Shown: positions 20,087 through 29,523, counted from the first letter of the stretch. The stretch: DNA of 64,000 bases from Spirochaetota bacterium (GCA_025457915.1 JALOTL010000001.1:124001-188000); one strand, 5' to 3'. Translations and numbers: made by a program. The notes: a model not told the origin generated them from the sequence alone.

Positions 20087-20213
20087 GCCGCGACTACATG
20101 ATTGTAAAGAAGCGGCCACAAGGGAACATCGAGCAACAGAAGGTTGTGAATGCCGATTTAAACATGGATATTTATTAAAAATCGGCAAAAATACTATTTA
20201 TAGAGGTTCCCTT
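20087..20213. ncRNA. Candidate structured RNA (nested helices), strand unknown
   Basis: Helices found by eye: GCCGC (20087-20091) with GCGGC (20112-20116); then AAGGGAAC (20120-20127) with GTTCCCTT (20206-20213) enclosing CAAC-AGAAG-GTTG (20134-20146) and TGCCGATTT (20151-20159) with AAATCGGCA (20179-20187). The second group has the form of a three-way junction. I match it to no known riboswitch or ncRNA class. It is a hypothesis from base pairing in a single sequence. Confidence 0.3.
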
Positions 20214-20523
20214 ATCCTGCTCAAATCAATAAAAAACTAACAAATATGCAAGAATATTTTAATGCAAATCAATCATAGGAATAAATACACTTTTATTTTT
20301 TTTATGCATTAATCCGGTCTAAACCATTTCTGAACCTCTTGTGTGAAATAAACACGGCATATGCAGAATTTTAAAGTGAATTACTGACCATAAATAATCT
20401 TGTCTTCGGATAAATCCACCATTTAAGACTGATTTTTGAAATAACATTGTTTTTTAAACAAGAAAAAACTTGAAATAATTTTTTTTATTTTTATAATCTT
20501 GATAAAATTAAGGCATAATCACA

Positions 20524-21174
20524 ATGAAAAGGACAATAGGACTTCTTACCAACAGCGGTGAATTAATCGATGACTTTTCAATCAATCTGCCCAATTCAGA
20601 AGTCACCCATTACAGAACTGTCGATTCAATTAAAAAAGAGAATCATGCCGTTTTCGCGATAGACTGCGAAATCTTCGAATCAACAGACCAGATCCAGTTT
20701 TTCCTTTCAAAAATCCGAAAAAAAATAAATGAAATACCGGCCCTGCTGATAATAAAGCTGAACCTGGTCCCTGAGATAAAATCCGACTGGTTCATTAATG
20801 ATTTCATTATATACCCGTTCAGAAAAGAAGAGCTCCGGACGAGAATCGACAGAATAATGCTTGATAAGGATACCGGAAATACGATACTTCAAATTGGAAA
20901 TTTAAAGATAAATCTAACCGAATACAAGATATATCTGAATAACCAGAAAATGGAGCTGACCTTCAAGGAATTTGAGCTTATAAGGCTTCTGGTTGAAAAC
21001 AGGGGAACGGTTTTCTCCCGGAAAGAACTTCTCAACAGGATATGGGGCATGGAGTATATAGGTGGAACAAGAACGGTTGATGTCCATATACGAAGGCTCA
21101 GGGGAAAGCTGGGTGACGATTTCAATTCAATAATTGAAACGGTTAGAAATGTCGGATATAGATGCAAGGATTGA
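20524..21174 (+). CDS. OmpR/PhoB-type regulator with degenerate receiver domain
   Basis: 216 residues. The C-terminal half (about 118-215) is a typical OmpR winged helix, with LTFKEFELIRLLVENRG, SRKELLNRIWG and RTVDVHIRRLRGKL. The N-terminal half has receiver size and strand pattern but lacks the phosphorylation chemistry: no acidic pair after strand 1, a lone D47 in VFAIDCEIF, no Thr/Ser after LLIIKL, and Tyr instead of Lys in the final YP pair. It therefore probably works without phosphorylation. No partner kinase is adjacent. Targets are unknown; the structured region upstream may affect its expression. Confidence 0.88.
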   Translation: MKRTIGLLTNSGELIDDFSINLPNSEVTHYRTVDSIKKENHAVFAIDCEIFESTDQIQFFLSKIRKKINEIPALLIIKLNLVPEIKSDWFINDFIIYPFRKEELRTRIDRIMLDKDTGNTILQIGNLKINLTEYKIYLNNQKMELTFKEFELIRLLVENRGTVFSRKELLNRIWGMEYIGGTRTVDVHIRRLRGKLGDDFNSIIETVRNVGYRCKD

Positions 21175-21418
21175 TTTTGGGTTATTGCATTTTTCATACA
21201 AGACGGCTATTGATCAGAAATTTTATCTGATGAATTCTTCTGATTGGGAAGACCGGTGTTCTGAAATAATATTTCAGACGCAGGGTTGTCAGCATTTATA
21301 GAAAAAAATCAAAAAGAAATTTACTTGATCTTTTTTTACATAATTCAGATTCTGTACGCCGTGTTTTAAAAGCATATTTTGAATTTTGATAATAAGAAAA
21401 CCATTTACGAGGACCTTT

Positions 21419-21907
21419 ATGAATCCGGAAAAAAAGCTTGAAAAGATTCTTGACGTAGCACTGAACGAAGAACTTGAAAGTTATGAAGAACTGGTAAAAA
21501 TTCTGAAGAAAAAACTGCCTCTTTTCAACGGCGCCAAAAGAATTGCGGCCGCGGCTCTCAAGGAATACCTGGGGGACATTTCCAAGATGGAATTGACCCA
21601 GAAAACCATATCCAAACCCGAAAAAAGCAAGGGCAAAGTGGTTTTTGAAGACATCAAAAACGGAAGAGCGAGATTATTCATCAATATCGGGAAAAATCAG
21701 CACGTATCCACCGGCGACCTTATCCGGGAAATTGTAAAAAAATCCGGCATTGACGGAAAGCTCATAGGGAAAATAGACGTTCATTCCACCTATTCTTTCT
21801 TCGAGGTCCCGGAGCAGAACGCGGAATTGGTCCTTCACTCTTTCGAAAACGCGAAGATCAAGGGCCTTCCCGTGATAGTTGAACCAGCCAAGAAAAAGAA
21901 GCCGTAA
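21419..21907 (+). CDS. Free-standing DbpA-type RNA-binding domain protein
   Basis: 162 residues. The C-terminal 80 or so (RLFINIGKNQHVSTGDLIRE, IGKIDVHSTYSFFEVP) match the DbpA/CsdA C-terminal domain that tethers DEAD-box helicases to ribosomal RNA. Here no helicase domain is attached; the N-terminal 70 residues are a charged helical segment. The frame opens at a TTG upstream, but ATG 21419 follows GAGGA at proper spacing. It overlaps the methyltransferase start (TAATG). Cytoplasmic, with a presumed role in RNA handling or ribosome assembly. Confidence 0.82.
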   Translation: MNPEKKLEKILDVALNEELESYEELVKILKKKLPLFNGAKRIAAAALKEYLGDISKMELTQKTISKPEKSKGKVVFEDIKNGRARLFINIGKNQHVSTGDLIREIVKKSGIDGKLIGKIDVHSTYSFFEVPEQNAELVLHSFENAKIKGLPVIVEPAKKKKP

Positions 21908-22731
21908 TGGCCGAAAAGGCCCCGTCATGTCCGGTCTGCGATAATCCTCTCGGAAAGACCGGCGGGAATTTATTTTTATGTAATTCATGCGAGATCGCAT
22001 TCAACGCATCCTACCGAAAGATATCATATTCCGATTCATATTTCCTTGATGATTACAGGAATCAGTACGGGAAAACATATTTTGAAGACTTCAATAGCAT
22101 ATACTCTCTGTCAAAAAAACGCCTGGAAAAAATAATCTCCCTCATGCCTTCAGGGACAGTTCCCGGCAGGCTTAAACTGATGGACATCGGTTCGGCTGCC
22201 GGGTTCTTTTTGAAATGCGCACTTGATGCGGGAATACAGAACCTGGTAGGCGTGGAAATATCTGATTTTGTATCCGATTACTGCAAAAGGGAATTCGGTA
22301 TAAACGTACTCAAGGGACCTTTCGATAAGCAGGATCCGGGATTGGATTTTGATATTATCACCGCCTGGCTCTTTATCGAGCATTGCGAAAATCCCATGGC
22401 AGTATTATTAAAGATCTTCAATGCCTTAAATGACGGCGGCGTATTTGCTTTTTCAACCGTGTCCATACACGGCCCTCTTTTCAGGCTGCGCCAGGATGAA
22501 TGGATTCAAACCCACCCGGTCGACCACAGAATTGATTTCTCCCCTAAAGGTGTTAGGATCGCATTGAAAAAGGCGGGTTTTAGAAAAATTTACATTTACC
22601 CGTCCGGTTTTCATCCGGAAAGGGTGATGGATAAAGAATCCCCTTTTTTCGGTTTATTCTCCCGTGTATATCGCATCTATTCAAAAATGGCGGTGTATTC
22701 GGATACAATTGAAGTTTTTGCGGTTAAATGA
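21907..22731 (+). CDS. Class I SAM-dependent methyltransferase with N-terminal zinc ribbon
   Basis: 274 residues. An N-terminal CPVC...CNSC pair 18 residues apart suggests a zinc ribbon. The Rossmann methyltransferase core follows, with motif I LMDIGSAAGFFL (about 95-106), VGVEIS as motif II and ITAWLFIEHCENP as the region after motif III. This arrangement resembles SAM methyltransferases that act on sugars or small molecules. It is coupled to the DbpA-domain gene and its end overlaps convergent ftsK by eight bases. The substrate is unknown. Confidence 0.82.
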   Translation: MAEKAPSCPVCDNPLGKTGGNLFLCNSCEIAFNASYRKISYSDSYFLDDYRNQYGKTYFEDFNSIYSLSKKRLEKIISLMPSGTVPGRLKLMDIGSAAGFFLKCALDAGIQNLVGVEISDFVSDYCKREFGINVLKGPFDKQDPGLDFDIITAWLFIEHCENPMAVLLKIFNALNDGGVFAFSTVSIHGPLFRLRQDEWIQTHPVDHRIDFSPKGVRIALKKAGFRKIYIYPSGFHPERVMDKESPFFGLFSRVYRIYSKMAVYSDTIEVFAVK

Positions 22732-25144
22732 GAACTTCCCTTGGTTTGCTGCCCTGCTGCGGGCCTACATATCCCCTTACTTCCATAAGTTCGATCATTC
22801 GCGCAGCCCTGTTATAACCTATGCTCAACCTTCTCTGCAGGTAGGAAGCGGAGGCCTTCCTAGTTTCCTCAACGATTTTGAGGGCCTCCACGAACAGCTC
22901 ATCCTCTCCTTCGCCATCCAGCTCTCTCTCCGCCTCGGCATCGAAGAGGGTCTTTTCAATATCTATATAATTCGGGGAACCCATCTTCTTAAGATGGGTG
23001 ACGATATTTAAAATCTCCTCTTCAGAGATGAAAGCGCCCTGCACCCGTATTGGATAGGAGCTGACCGGGGACTGGTAAAGCATATCGCCCTTGCCCAGAA
23101 GTTTTTCAGCCCCGTTCTGGTCTATTATGGTCCTGGAATCTGTTTTTTGCGGGACCTGGAACGCAATTCTGGCCGGGAAATTCGCCTTTATTATTCCTGT
23201 GATAATATCCACGGAAGGCCGCTGCGTAGCCAGCACCATGTGGATCCCAACCGCCCTCGCCTTCTGGGATATCCTGGTGATGTATCCCTCGATCTCCTTT
23301 GATGCAACCATCATCAAATCGGCAAGTTCATCTATTATGATAACTATAAATGGAAGCTTCTCGAGATCGTACGCATTATGTTCTATCTTATCATTGTATT
23401 TCTCGATATCCCTCGAGCTTATTTCCGACAGCAGCCTGTATCTTCTCTCCATTTCATAAGTCGCCCATTTCAGCACCATCGGCGCCAGATAGGGTTCTGT
23501 TATCACGGGAGTCAGAAGATGCGGAAGCCCGTTATAAAGCTGCAGCTCCACCATTTTCGGATCAACTAGGATGAATCTCACGTAATTCGGGTCGTAGTTG
23601 TAAAGCAGGCTGGTCAGTATTACGTTGACGCAGACTGATTTTCCCGAACCGGTCGCCCCGGCGATAAGCAGGTGGGGGAGTTTCTTCAGATCAAGCATAA
23701 CCGGATTGCCCAGGATGTCCTTTCCGAGGGCCACCTTCAGGCTGCCTGATTTCTTGGAATACTCACCGGACTTTACTATATCGCCGAGCGTCACTTCCTC
23801 TCTTTCGGTGTTGGGGATTTCAATGCCTATCGCCGACTTCCCCGGTATAGGGGCGACTATCCTGACCCTGGATGCCGCGAGCGCCATGGCGATATCGTCA
23901 GAAAGGCTGACTATTTTATTGACTTTGATGCCTGGCGCGATCTGCAATTCATAAAGTGTTATTACCGGCCCCCTGTTGACGTTTACAACCTTGGATTCTA
24001 TGCAGAAATCCGCAAGGGTGTTCACCAGGAGAAGGGAATTTTTTTTGACCTCGCTCTTCCAGTTTTCCGCGTCGACCGGTTTCGCTGAATTGAGGAAAGT
24101 CGTAGGTATTATATAATCCTTGTTTATCCTTATCTCGTCGTAAATCCTGTCTTCAATCGAAGGAATGACCTCCTGGCTGCCCAGCTCATCCGGAAAATTT
24201 TTACCGGTAATTTTCAAGCGTTCAGCAGCGTATTCCATTTCCTCACCCGGGTATATTTTCATTTCCACAGGTCCTTCGGCAGAAACAAAATCCTCATCTT
24301 CAAAATCTTCTTCAATTGCATTTTCTGCTTCAGTTATGCACGGGATACCCTTCGGCAGATCCTGGTTGGGCCCGATCACTTCGCATTTTAACGAACCGGA
24401 CCTGTCTCCAACTGGAACTAGGTCCGTTGAAGGAGGATAATAGGACAGTTCCATCCGCTCGCAAGCTTCCGGTATGTTGTTGATCGGGATATCCTCTTCA
24501 TAAACAACTATCCTCTTTTTTGTAATCCAGGGCATGCGGCTCTTTTTCAATATCGAATCTTCTTCAATCACATCGATCCGTCTTTTTTTGCCTGCCGCCC
24601 TGAGAATGACGTCAACCGCTTTTTCAAAAAAATCCCGCAATCCGTGGTCGCCATTGACGATCGCTGTTATTGAAAAAACCCCGACCAGGACGAGCCCGAT
24701 CAGATTCAGCATAAAAACAATTAGAATTGATCCGGCGCTCCCGGTAGTACTTCGCAGAAAATTGAGAAGATGCTGGCCGAGCAAGCCCCCTGAATACTGC
24801 GGTATGACGTTCCTGGCAAGAGTAAATATCATGGATGTCGTGATGCACAGGAATAAAAGAGAGGAGAGCCTTTCAATAATTTCTATAAAATCCCCGCGTT
24901 TTATTACCGACCAGCCCGATATGAGGAAAATCAGAGGCAGGATGAATGATGACAATCCGAATGCTGTTCTTAAGCCATGACCAATCCATACTCCGGCAAT
25001 GCCCACGAGGTTGGATACCGGATGACGCGCAGTCATCCTCGCATAATCATATATATCATAACTGGAAATGGACAACAGCAGAAGAACTGAAGTGATGACC
25101 AGTATTATCCCGAGGATTTCCTGATATCTTCTATCCCTGAACAC
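22724..25144 (-). CDS. ftsK: DNA translocase FtsK/SpoIIIE
   Basis: Pumps chromosomal DNA at the division septum. Four membrane helices at the N-terminus (to about 165), an acidic linker, then the motor with Walker A GATGSGKSV near residue 498, Walker B VIIIDELADLM and ATQRPSVDIITG. The winged gamma domain that reads orienting sequences closes the protein (SASYLQRRLSIGYNRAARMI). At 806 residues it is of the short-linker SpoIIIE size. The start is GTG with AAGGAG upstream. uppP lies 46 bases upstream on the same strand, so they may share a message. Confidence 0.96.
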   Translation of the reverse strand: MFRDRRYQEILGIILVITSVLLLLSISSYDIYDYARMTARHPVSNLVGIAGVWIGHGLRTAFGLSSFILPLIFLISGWSVIKRGDFIEIIERLSSLLFLCITTSMIFTLARNVIPQYSGGLLGQHLLNFLRSTTGSAGSILIVFMLNLIGLVLVGVFSITAIVNGDHGLRDFFEKAVDVILRAAGKKRRIDVIEEDSILKKSRMPWITKKRIVVYEEDIPINNIPEACERMELSYYPPSTDLVPVGDRSGSLKCEVIGPNQDLPKGIPCITEAENAIEEDFEDEDFVSAEGPVEMKIYPGEEMEYAAERLKITGKNFPDELGSQEVIPSIEDRIYDEIRINKDYIIPTTFLNSAKPVDAENWKSEVKKNSLLLVNTLADFCIESKVVNVNRGPVITLYELQIAPGIKVNKIVSLSDDIAMALAASRVRIVAPIPGKSAIGIEIPNTEREEVTLGDIVKSGEYSKKSGSLKVALGKDILGNPVMLDLKKLPHLLIAGATGSGKSVCVNVILTSLLYNYDPNYVRFILVDPKMVELQLYNGLPHLLTPVITEPYLAPMVLKWATYEMERRYRLLSEISSRDIEKYNDKIEHNAYDLEKLPFIVIIIDELADLMMVASKEIEGYITRISQKARAVGIHMVLATQRPSVDIITGIIKANFPARIAFQVPQKTDSRTIIDQNGAEKLLGKGDMLYQSPVSSYPIRVQGAFISEEEILNIVTHLKKMGSPNYIDIEKTLFDAEAERELDGEGEDELFVEALKIVEETRKASASYLQRRLSIGYNRAARMIELMEVRGYVGPQQGSKPREVLI

Positions 25145-25190
25145 AAATCACTCCTTGAAAAACGCGTTACAGGCGAAATCCTCATCCAGG

Positions 25191-26030
25191 TTATTTCATC
25201 AGATACATGACCGTCCCCATTGTTCCCAGTAAAACGGTGTAGATGCCGAAAATATAAAGTCGTATTCTCTGCATCATCCTGTCAAGTATCCAAAGGGCCA
25301 GCAGACCGAATGCAAATGCGAGTGTCATGGAAATAAGCACCGGGAATGCAATTTCTCCCGGCAGCCCTGACCTGACGGCCTTTACGCCTTCTAAAATACC
25401 CGCCCCCAGAATGACCGGTATGGCCATTAGGAACGAAAACCTGAAGGCTTCCTCCGGCTTCAGTCCATTTGCAAGCCCCCCGGTTATGGTCATTCCCGAC
25501 CTGGAAATTCCAGGGAGTATGGCCACAGCCTGAAAAAAACCGATGAATAATGACCTGAGCGCGCCTGTCTCATATAATTTTCGGTCTTTCAAGGTCATTT
25601 TATTAGCGAATATCAATATGATTCCGTTGATAATAAGCAGAATGAAAACAACTATATCTGAAGAAAAAGTTTGTTCAATCAAATCGTGAAATATAATGCC
25701 AATCAACCCTGCCGGCAATGATGCTATTATGATATATCCTGCCGCCTTCATTTCCGGTGTTTTGAAGTCCCTTTTCAATAAGCCTGAAAACACTCCCGTT
25801 ACAATCCGGATAATCTCCTTCCTCAGATAAATCATCACCGCGGCTAATGTGGCCATATGCAGGGCGACATTGATAAACAGGTTGATATTCTTCTCGAAAG
25901 AACCGAGCACATTTTTAAAATATGCAATCTGTTCGAGAATTGCAAGGTGACCTGAAGAAGATACGGGCAGGAACTCCGCAAGTCCCTGAACGACTCCCAG
26001 GACAATTAAAACAATGTATAAATCAGCCAA
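25191..26030 (-). CDS. uppP: Undecaprenyl-diphosphatase
   Basis: Recycles undecaprenyl pyrophosphate to the monophosphate carrier for cell wall synthesis. An integral membrane protein of 279 residues with the two BacA signatures: QGLAEFLPVSSSGHL near residue 15 and PGISRSGMTITGGL near 175. The start is TTG, supported by GGAGG seven bases upstream inside the end of rnj. Only two bases separate it from the rnj stop, so translation is probably coupled. Confidence 0.95.
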   Translation of the reverse strand: MADLYIVLIVLGVVQGLAEFLPVSSSGHLAILEQIAYFKNVLGSFEKNINLFINVALHMATLAAVMIYLRKEIIRIVTGVFSGLLKRDFKTPEMKAAGYIIIASLPAGLIGIIFHDLIEQTFSSDIVVFILLIINGIILIFANKMTLKDRKLYETGALRSLFIGFFQAVAILPGISRSGMTITGGLANGLKPEEAFRFSFLMAIPVILGAGILEGVKAVRSGLPGEIAFPVLISMTLAFAFGLLALWILDRMMQRIRLYIFGIYTVLLGTMGTVMYLMK

Positions 26031-26032
26031 AG

Positions 26033-27691
26033 TCAGACCTCCAGTATGTCCACGTCTATCAGCGGGTTTCTCTTGGTGACCTTGAATACGAAATTCTTCA
26101 TGGATTTCACAAGAACCGCCTTTATTTCATCCAGTTTCTTTCCTTCCCTGAGCATGTTCTTAACCTTGTTTTCAGATTCATTCTTCAGCAATTCCAGCAT
26201 CTTCGCGTTCCTGCTGTCGATAAAACCTTTTGTAAATATATCCGGCGTCCTTATCAGCATCCCCTCCGAAATGACTATGACGATGATCAATAGCCCGTCA
26301 GACGACATGACGTTCCTTTCCTTGATCACGCTGCTCTCGATGTCGCCCATGTCTATTCCGTCAACATATATCTGCGACAGGTTGATGGAACCGCTTTTAG
26401 AAAACGAGTTTTGGGTCAGATCAAGAATGTCACCGTTATCCGCAAGTATTATGCGGGACGGGTCTATCCCGAGGGACTGAGCGATTTTGGAATGTGCGTA
26501 CAGGTGCCTGTACTCGCCGTGTATCGGCATGAAATACCTGGGCCTTGTGATTGAAATCATGAGCTTGAGTTCCTTTGACGATCCATGCCCTGAAACGTGT
26601 ATGTCGTCATCCTGATCGTAATACACCTCCGCTCCGAGTTTCATGAGGGAATTCACCACGTTCGTCACCATCCTCTCGTTCCCCGGTATAACGGACGCCG
26701 TTATCACCACGGTATCCCCCTTCCTTGTAGAGAAATGCTTGTGGTTTCCCGTCGACATCCTCGATAGAGCGGATAAAGGCTCTCCCTGTGTTCCGGTGCA
26801 TATGATGACAAGCTTTTTGTCCGGCATTTTCCCGGCTTCCTGTATTTCTATGATGAGACCGCTTTTATAGGTAAGATAGCCGAGGTCAGTCGCAATCTCG
26901 ACGTTCTTCTGCATGGTAAGGCCAGAAATCACCACCTTCCTGTTGTATCTCTGGGCGACATCAAGCACCTGCTGGATCCTGTGTATGTTTGAAGCGAATG
27001 TCGCGACAATGATCCTTCCCTTTGAAGAGGAAAATATTTCAATCAGCTTATCCTCCAGGACAGATTCGGATCTGGTAAAACCCTCCCTGGTGGAATTGGT
27101 GCTGTCAGACATCAAAAGAAGCACCCCCTTCTCGCCGTAATCGGCAAAACGGTACATGTCGGTGACCTGGCCGTCCACGGGGGAAAAATCTATTTTAAAA
27201 TCACCGGTATGAATTATGGTGCCGACTGCCGTTTGAATCGCCAGGCCCACTCCTCCGATTATCGAGTGATTTACATTGATGTATTCTATGAGGAACCCGC
27301 CTATTGCCGTGATTACCCTTGGGGCAATTTCTATAAAACGCGGCGTCTTTTTCGGCGGCTTTTCAACAAGTCTGCTCTGGATCAACCCTATTGTCAATTT
27401 TGTCGCGTAGATCGGCGCATCAATCTCTTTAAGGAGATAGGGGATGGCGCCAATATGGTCTTCATGACCGTGGGTTATTATAATCCCCTTTATTTTAGAT
27501 TTGTTCTCCCTGACATAAGTGAAGTCCGGGATTATAAAATCAACTCCAGGCATTTCATCGTTTGGAAACATGATTCCGCAATCCACAATGATGATGTCAT
27601 TGTTGTATTCAAAAAGCGTCATGTTTTTACCTATTGCGCCAAGTCCGCCTAAAGGTATGATTCTTATTTTGTTGTCTTTTTTCTTTTTCAT
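26033..27691 (-). CDS. rnj: Ribonuclease J
   Basis: Metallo-beta-lactamase family exo/endoribonuclease for RNA maturation and decay. 552 residues with PLGGLGAIGKNM at the start, zinc motif THGHEDHIGAIPY, HTGDFKID and SDSTNSTREG, and a beta-CASP region with PIHGEYRH. The frame opens ten codons earlier inside dut, but the family N-terminus begins at MKKKKDNKIRIIPLGG; that ATG is one base after the dut stop, so coupling replaces a strong ribosome site. No RNase E gene was seen in the window. Confidence 0.95.
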   Translation of the reverse strand: MKKKKDNKIRIIPLGGLGAIGKNMTLFEYNNDIIIVDCGIMFPNDEMPGVDFIIPDFTYVRENKSKIKGIIITHGHEDHIGAIPYLLKEIDAPIYATKLTIGLIQSRLVEKPPKKTPRFIEIAPRVITAIGGFLIEYINVNHSIIGGVGLAIQTAVGTIIHTGDFKIDFSPVDGQVTDMYRFADYGEKGVLLLMSDSTNSTREGFTRSESVLEDKLIEIFSSSKGRIIVATFASNIHRIQQVLDVAQRYNRKVVISGLTMQKNVEIATDLGYLTYKSGLIIEIQEAGKMPDKKLVIICTGTQGEPLSALSRMSTGNHKHFSTRKGDTVVITASVIPGNERMVTNVVNSLMKLGAEVYYDQDDDIHVSGHGSSKELKLMISITRPRYFMPIHGEYRHLYAHSKIAQSLGIDPSRIILADNGDILDLTQNSFSKSGSINLSQIYVDGIDMGDIESSVIKERNVMSSDGLLIIVIVISEGMLIRTPDIFTKGFIDSRNAKMLELLKNESENKVKNMLREGKKLDEIKAVLVKSMKNFVFKVTKRNPLIDVDILEV

Positions 27692-27692
27692 A

Positions 27693-28127
27693 TTAATGGC
27701 CCGAATGGCCAAAACCTCCATTATTTCTTTCAGTATTATTGAGATCAGCAGATGGTAAAAAATCAGCTTTTTCCACCCGCGAAAAAATTATCTGGGCGAT
27801 CCTCATGTGGTTGGCCACAATAAAGTCTTCCTTTCCGAGATTGGTGACGATGATTTTTATCTCGCCCCTGTAATCTGAATCTATGGTTCCTGGCGAATTT
27901 AAAAGGGTGATCCCGTGTTTCAGTGCGAGTCCGCTTCTCGGCCTTATCTGGGCCTCGAATCCTTCCGGCAGCTCAATATACAACCCGGTTGGAACCAGAA
28001 CGGTTTCCCCGCGTTCTATTATCACGGGCTTATTCAGATGCGCAAAAAGATCCGCTCCCGACGCACCCTTGCTCTGGTATTCCGGGAGTCTAGCCCCGGG
28101 TTCAATTTTGATTTTTATCTCAATCAT
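27693..28127 (-). CDS. dut: dUTP diphosphatase
   Basis: Hydrolyses dUTP to dUMP, keeping uracil out of DNA. A trimeric-type dUTPase of 144 residues with motif 1 GASGADLFA, motif 2 RPRSGLALKHG, motif 3 GTIDSDYRGEI, motif 4 RIAQIIF and the C-terminal motif 5 GGFGHSGH that closes over the active site. It is the first gene of the dut-rnj-uppP-ftsK series. No clear ribosome site precedes the ATG. Divergent from the TPR gene across 217 bases. Confidence 0.96.
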   Translation of the reverse strand: MIEIKIKIEPGARLPEYQSKGASGADLFAHLNKPVIIERGETVLVPTGLYIELPEGFEAQIRPRSGLALKHGITLLNSPGTIDSDYRGEIKIIVTNLGKEDFIVANHMRIAQIIFSRVEKADFLPSADLNNTERNNGGFGHSGH

Positions 28128-28344
28128 ATATTAATAATTGCTATGATCCTCAATTGCTTATTCTTGTCAAGACTTCGAATATATTTATGCTTGAAGAAAA
28201 TATTATTTTATGTCATATTAATATAAATCGAGCTTTAAAACTATTATTTAAATTGATGATTTATCCGATTTATTCTTGGATGATAGTTTATACATTTAAT
28301 CTCATGTATAAAAAAGATCAATAAAACGGCCGGTAAAATATTGC

Positions 28345-29184
28345 ATGAATAAAGAAGCTTTAATAAAAAGATTCAACATTGCCGTCGAATTGGAAAAAAG
28401 CGGTGAATATCTTACAGCGCTTAATGAATATCTTTCCATACTCAGGGAAGACAGGAAATACAGGGATGTATATATTAATCTTGGATCCCTTTATTCAAGG
28501 ATGAACCGGCTGGAAGAATCATTAAGATACTTTGAAAAAGCCCTTTCCCTTGAAAAGGATTACATTGTATACTTTAACATAGGCTGTGTTTTTTATAAAC
28601 TGGGAGAATACAAAAAGGCGGTAATAAATCTCGAGAAATCCAGAAATATTAACCAGGGGTTCATCCCTTCAACCCTTATCATGGGATTGAGCTACAGCAG
28701 ACTTAAAAACATAAAGGCCGCGGAAATAAATTTCCAGAAGGTGTTGAAATCCGAACCTGACAACAGGGTGGCAACCACCGCTCTTGCGATTATATACTAC
28801 ACTCAGAGAAGATTCAAGGAATCAATCTCTCTCCTCGATCACATCCTGTTAAAAGAATCCGGCAACATAAAAATACAGGAATTGAAATCGAATATCCTTC
28901 TGAAAGCAGGGAAGATGAAGGAGTCAGCCGAAGAATTTAAAAAGCTGTCAAAGATTTCAGATGGTTACAAGTTTTTTGATGAATTCGTAAAGTCAGTACC
29001 CGTAGAGGCTTATAATGACAAATACGGAACAATAAATGAAAAAATTGAAAATCTTCAAAACAAGGATTCCGTTGACGGCGAAAGTTTGATTTCACTGAGC
29101 CTGTGCCATCTATTGAAAGGCGATACGGATAAAGCCATAGACCTGTTGTTCAGGGCAAAGAAAAAAAACAATACAATTAATTGA
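28345..29184 (+). CDS. TPR repeat protein
   Basis: 279 residues made almost entirely of tetratricopeptide repeats, at least five recognisable (for example SGEYLTALNEYLSILRED, NRLEESLRYFEKALSLE, GEYKKAVINLEKSRNI, KAAEINFQKVLKSEP). No signal peptide, so probably a cytoplasmic scaffold for protein contacts. It lies 15 bases before a small membrane protein gene on the same strand. No specific partner can be proposed. Confidence 0.82.
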   Translation: MNKEALIKRFNIAVELEKSGEYLTALNEYLSILREDRKYRDVYINLGSLYSRMNRLEESLRYFEKALSLEKDYIVYFNIGCVFYKLGEYKKAVINLEKSRNINQGFIPSTLIMGLSYSRLKNIKAAEINFQKVLKSEPDNRVATTALAIIYYTQRRFKESISLLDHILLKESGNIKIQELKSNILLKAGKMKESAEEFKKLSKISDGYKFFDEFVKSVPVEAYNDKYGTINEKIENLQNKDSVDGESLISLSLCHLLKGDTDKAIDLLFRAKKKNNTIN

Positions 29185-29199
29185 TATGGTAAACATAGC

Positions 29200-29523
29200 A
29201 TGAAAAAACACAATGGATACCCCAGTCGATTGTCCGGAAGCAGCAATCCTCATAAACAAATTGAATCCGTCTCAAAGAAAAAAAGGTTATTTTTCATTAT
29301 CATAATCATTTTTTTATTCGTCGGTGCAGTTCTGTTATATTTTAAAAGCTGCACCATGTCATGTTCAAAGGATATGACGCCGGCGAAAAAAAGTCTTAAT
29401 GATTCAATTGAGGACAAAACGAGAGAAAAAAAAGAGAATAAAAAACTTAAAAAAAGAAAGCACCCCAAACCTTTGAATAAAAAGGCAAATATTGAAACGG
29501 GCATTGAATTAATTACTAATTAG
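29200..29523 (+). CDS. Small single-span membrane protein with Lys-rich tail
   Basis: 107 residues. One hydrophobic helix (about 29-48) is followed by two cysteines (SCTMSC) and a very basic, low-complexity tail of Lys and Glu. No lipobox. It follows the TPR gene closely and could be its membrane partner; that is inference. No family recognised and codon content is A-rich. Confidence 0.55.
   Translation: MKKHNGYPSRLSGSSNPHKQIESVSKKKRLFFIIIIIFLFVGAVLLYFKSCTMSCSKDMTPAKKSLNDSIEDKTREKKENKKLKKRKHPKPLNKKANIETGIELITN

Larger units (their letters stand above)
19984..20523. other. 540-base gene-free region rich in inverted repeats
   Basis: No convincing gene. It holds a 14-base inverted repeat (20004-20049), a set of nested hairpins (20087-20213) and an AT-rich leader before the regulator at 20524. 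A 36-codon frame from ATG 19991 overlaps the first repeat and is probably chance or remnant. Confidence 0.6.

Noticed and set aside
21260-21278. Eight-base hairpin TCTGAAAT/ATTTCAGA before the DbpA-domain gene
   Set aside because: Weak stem, three-base loop, no T run and no second copy to suggest an operator.
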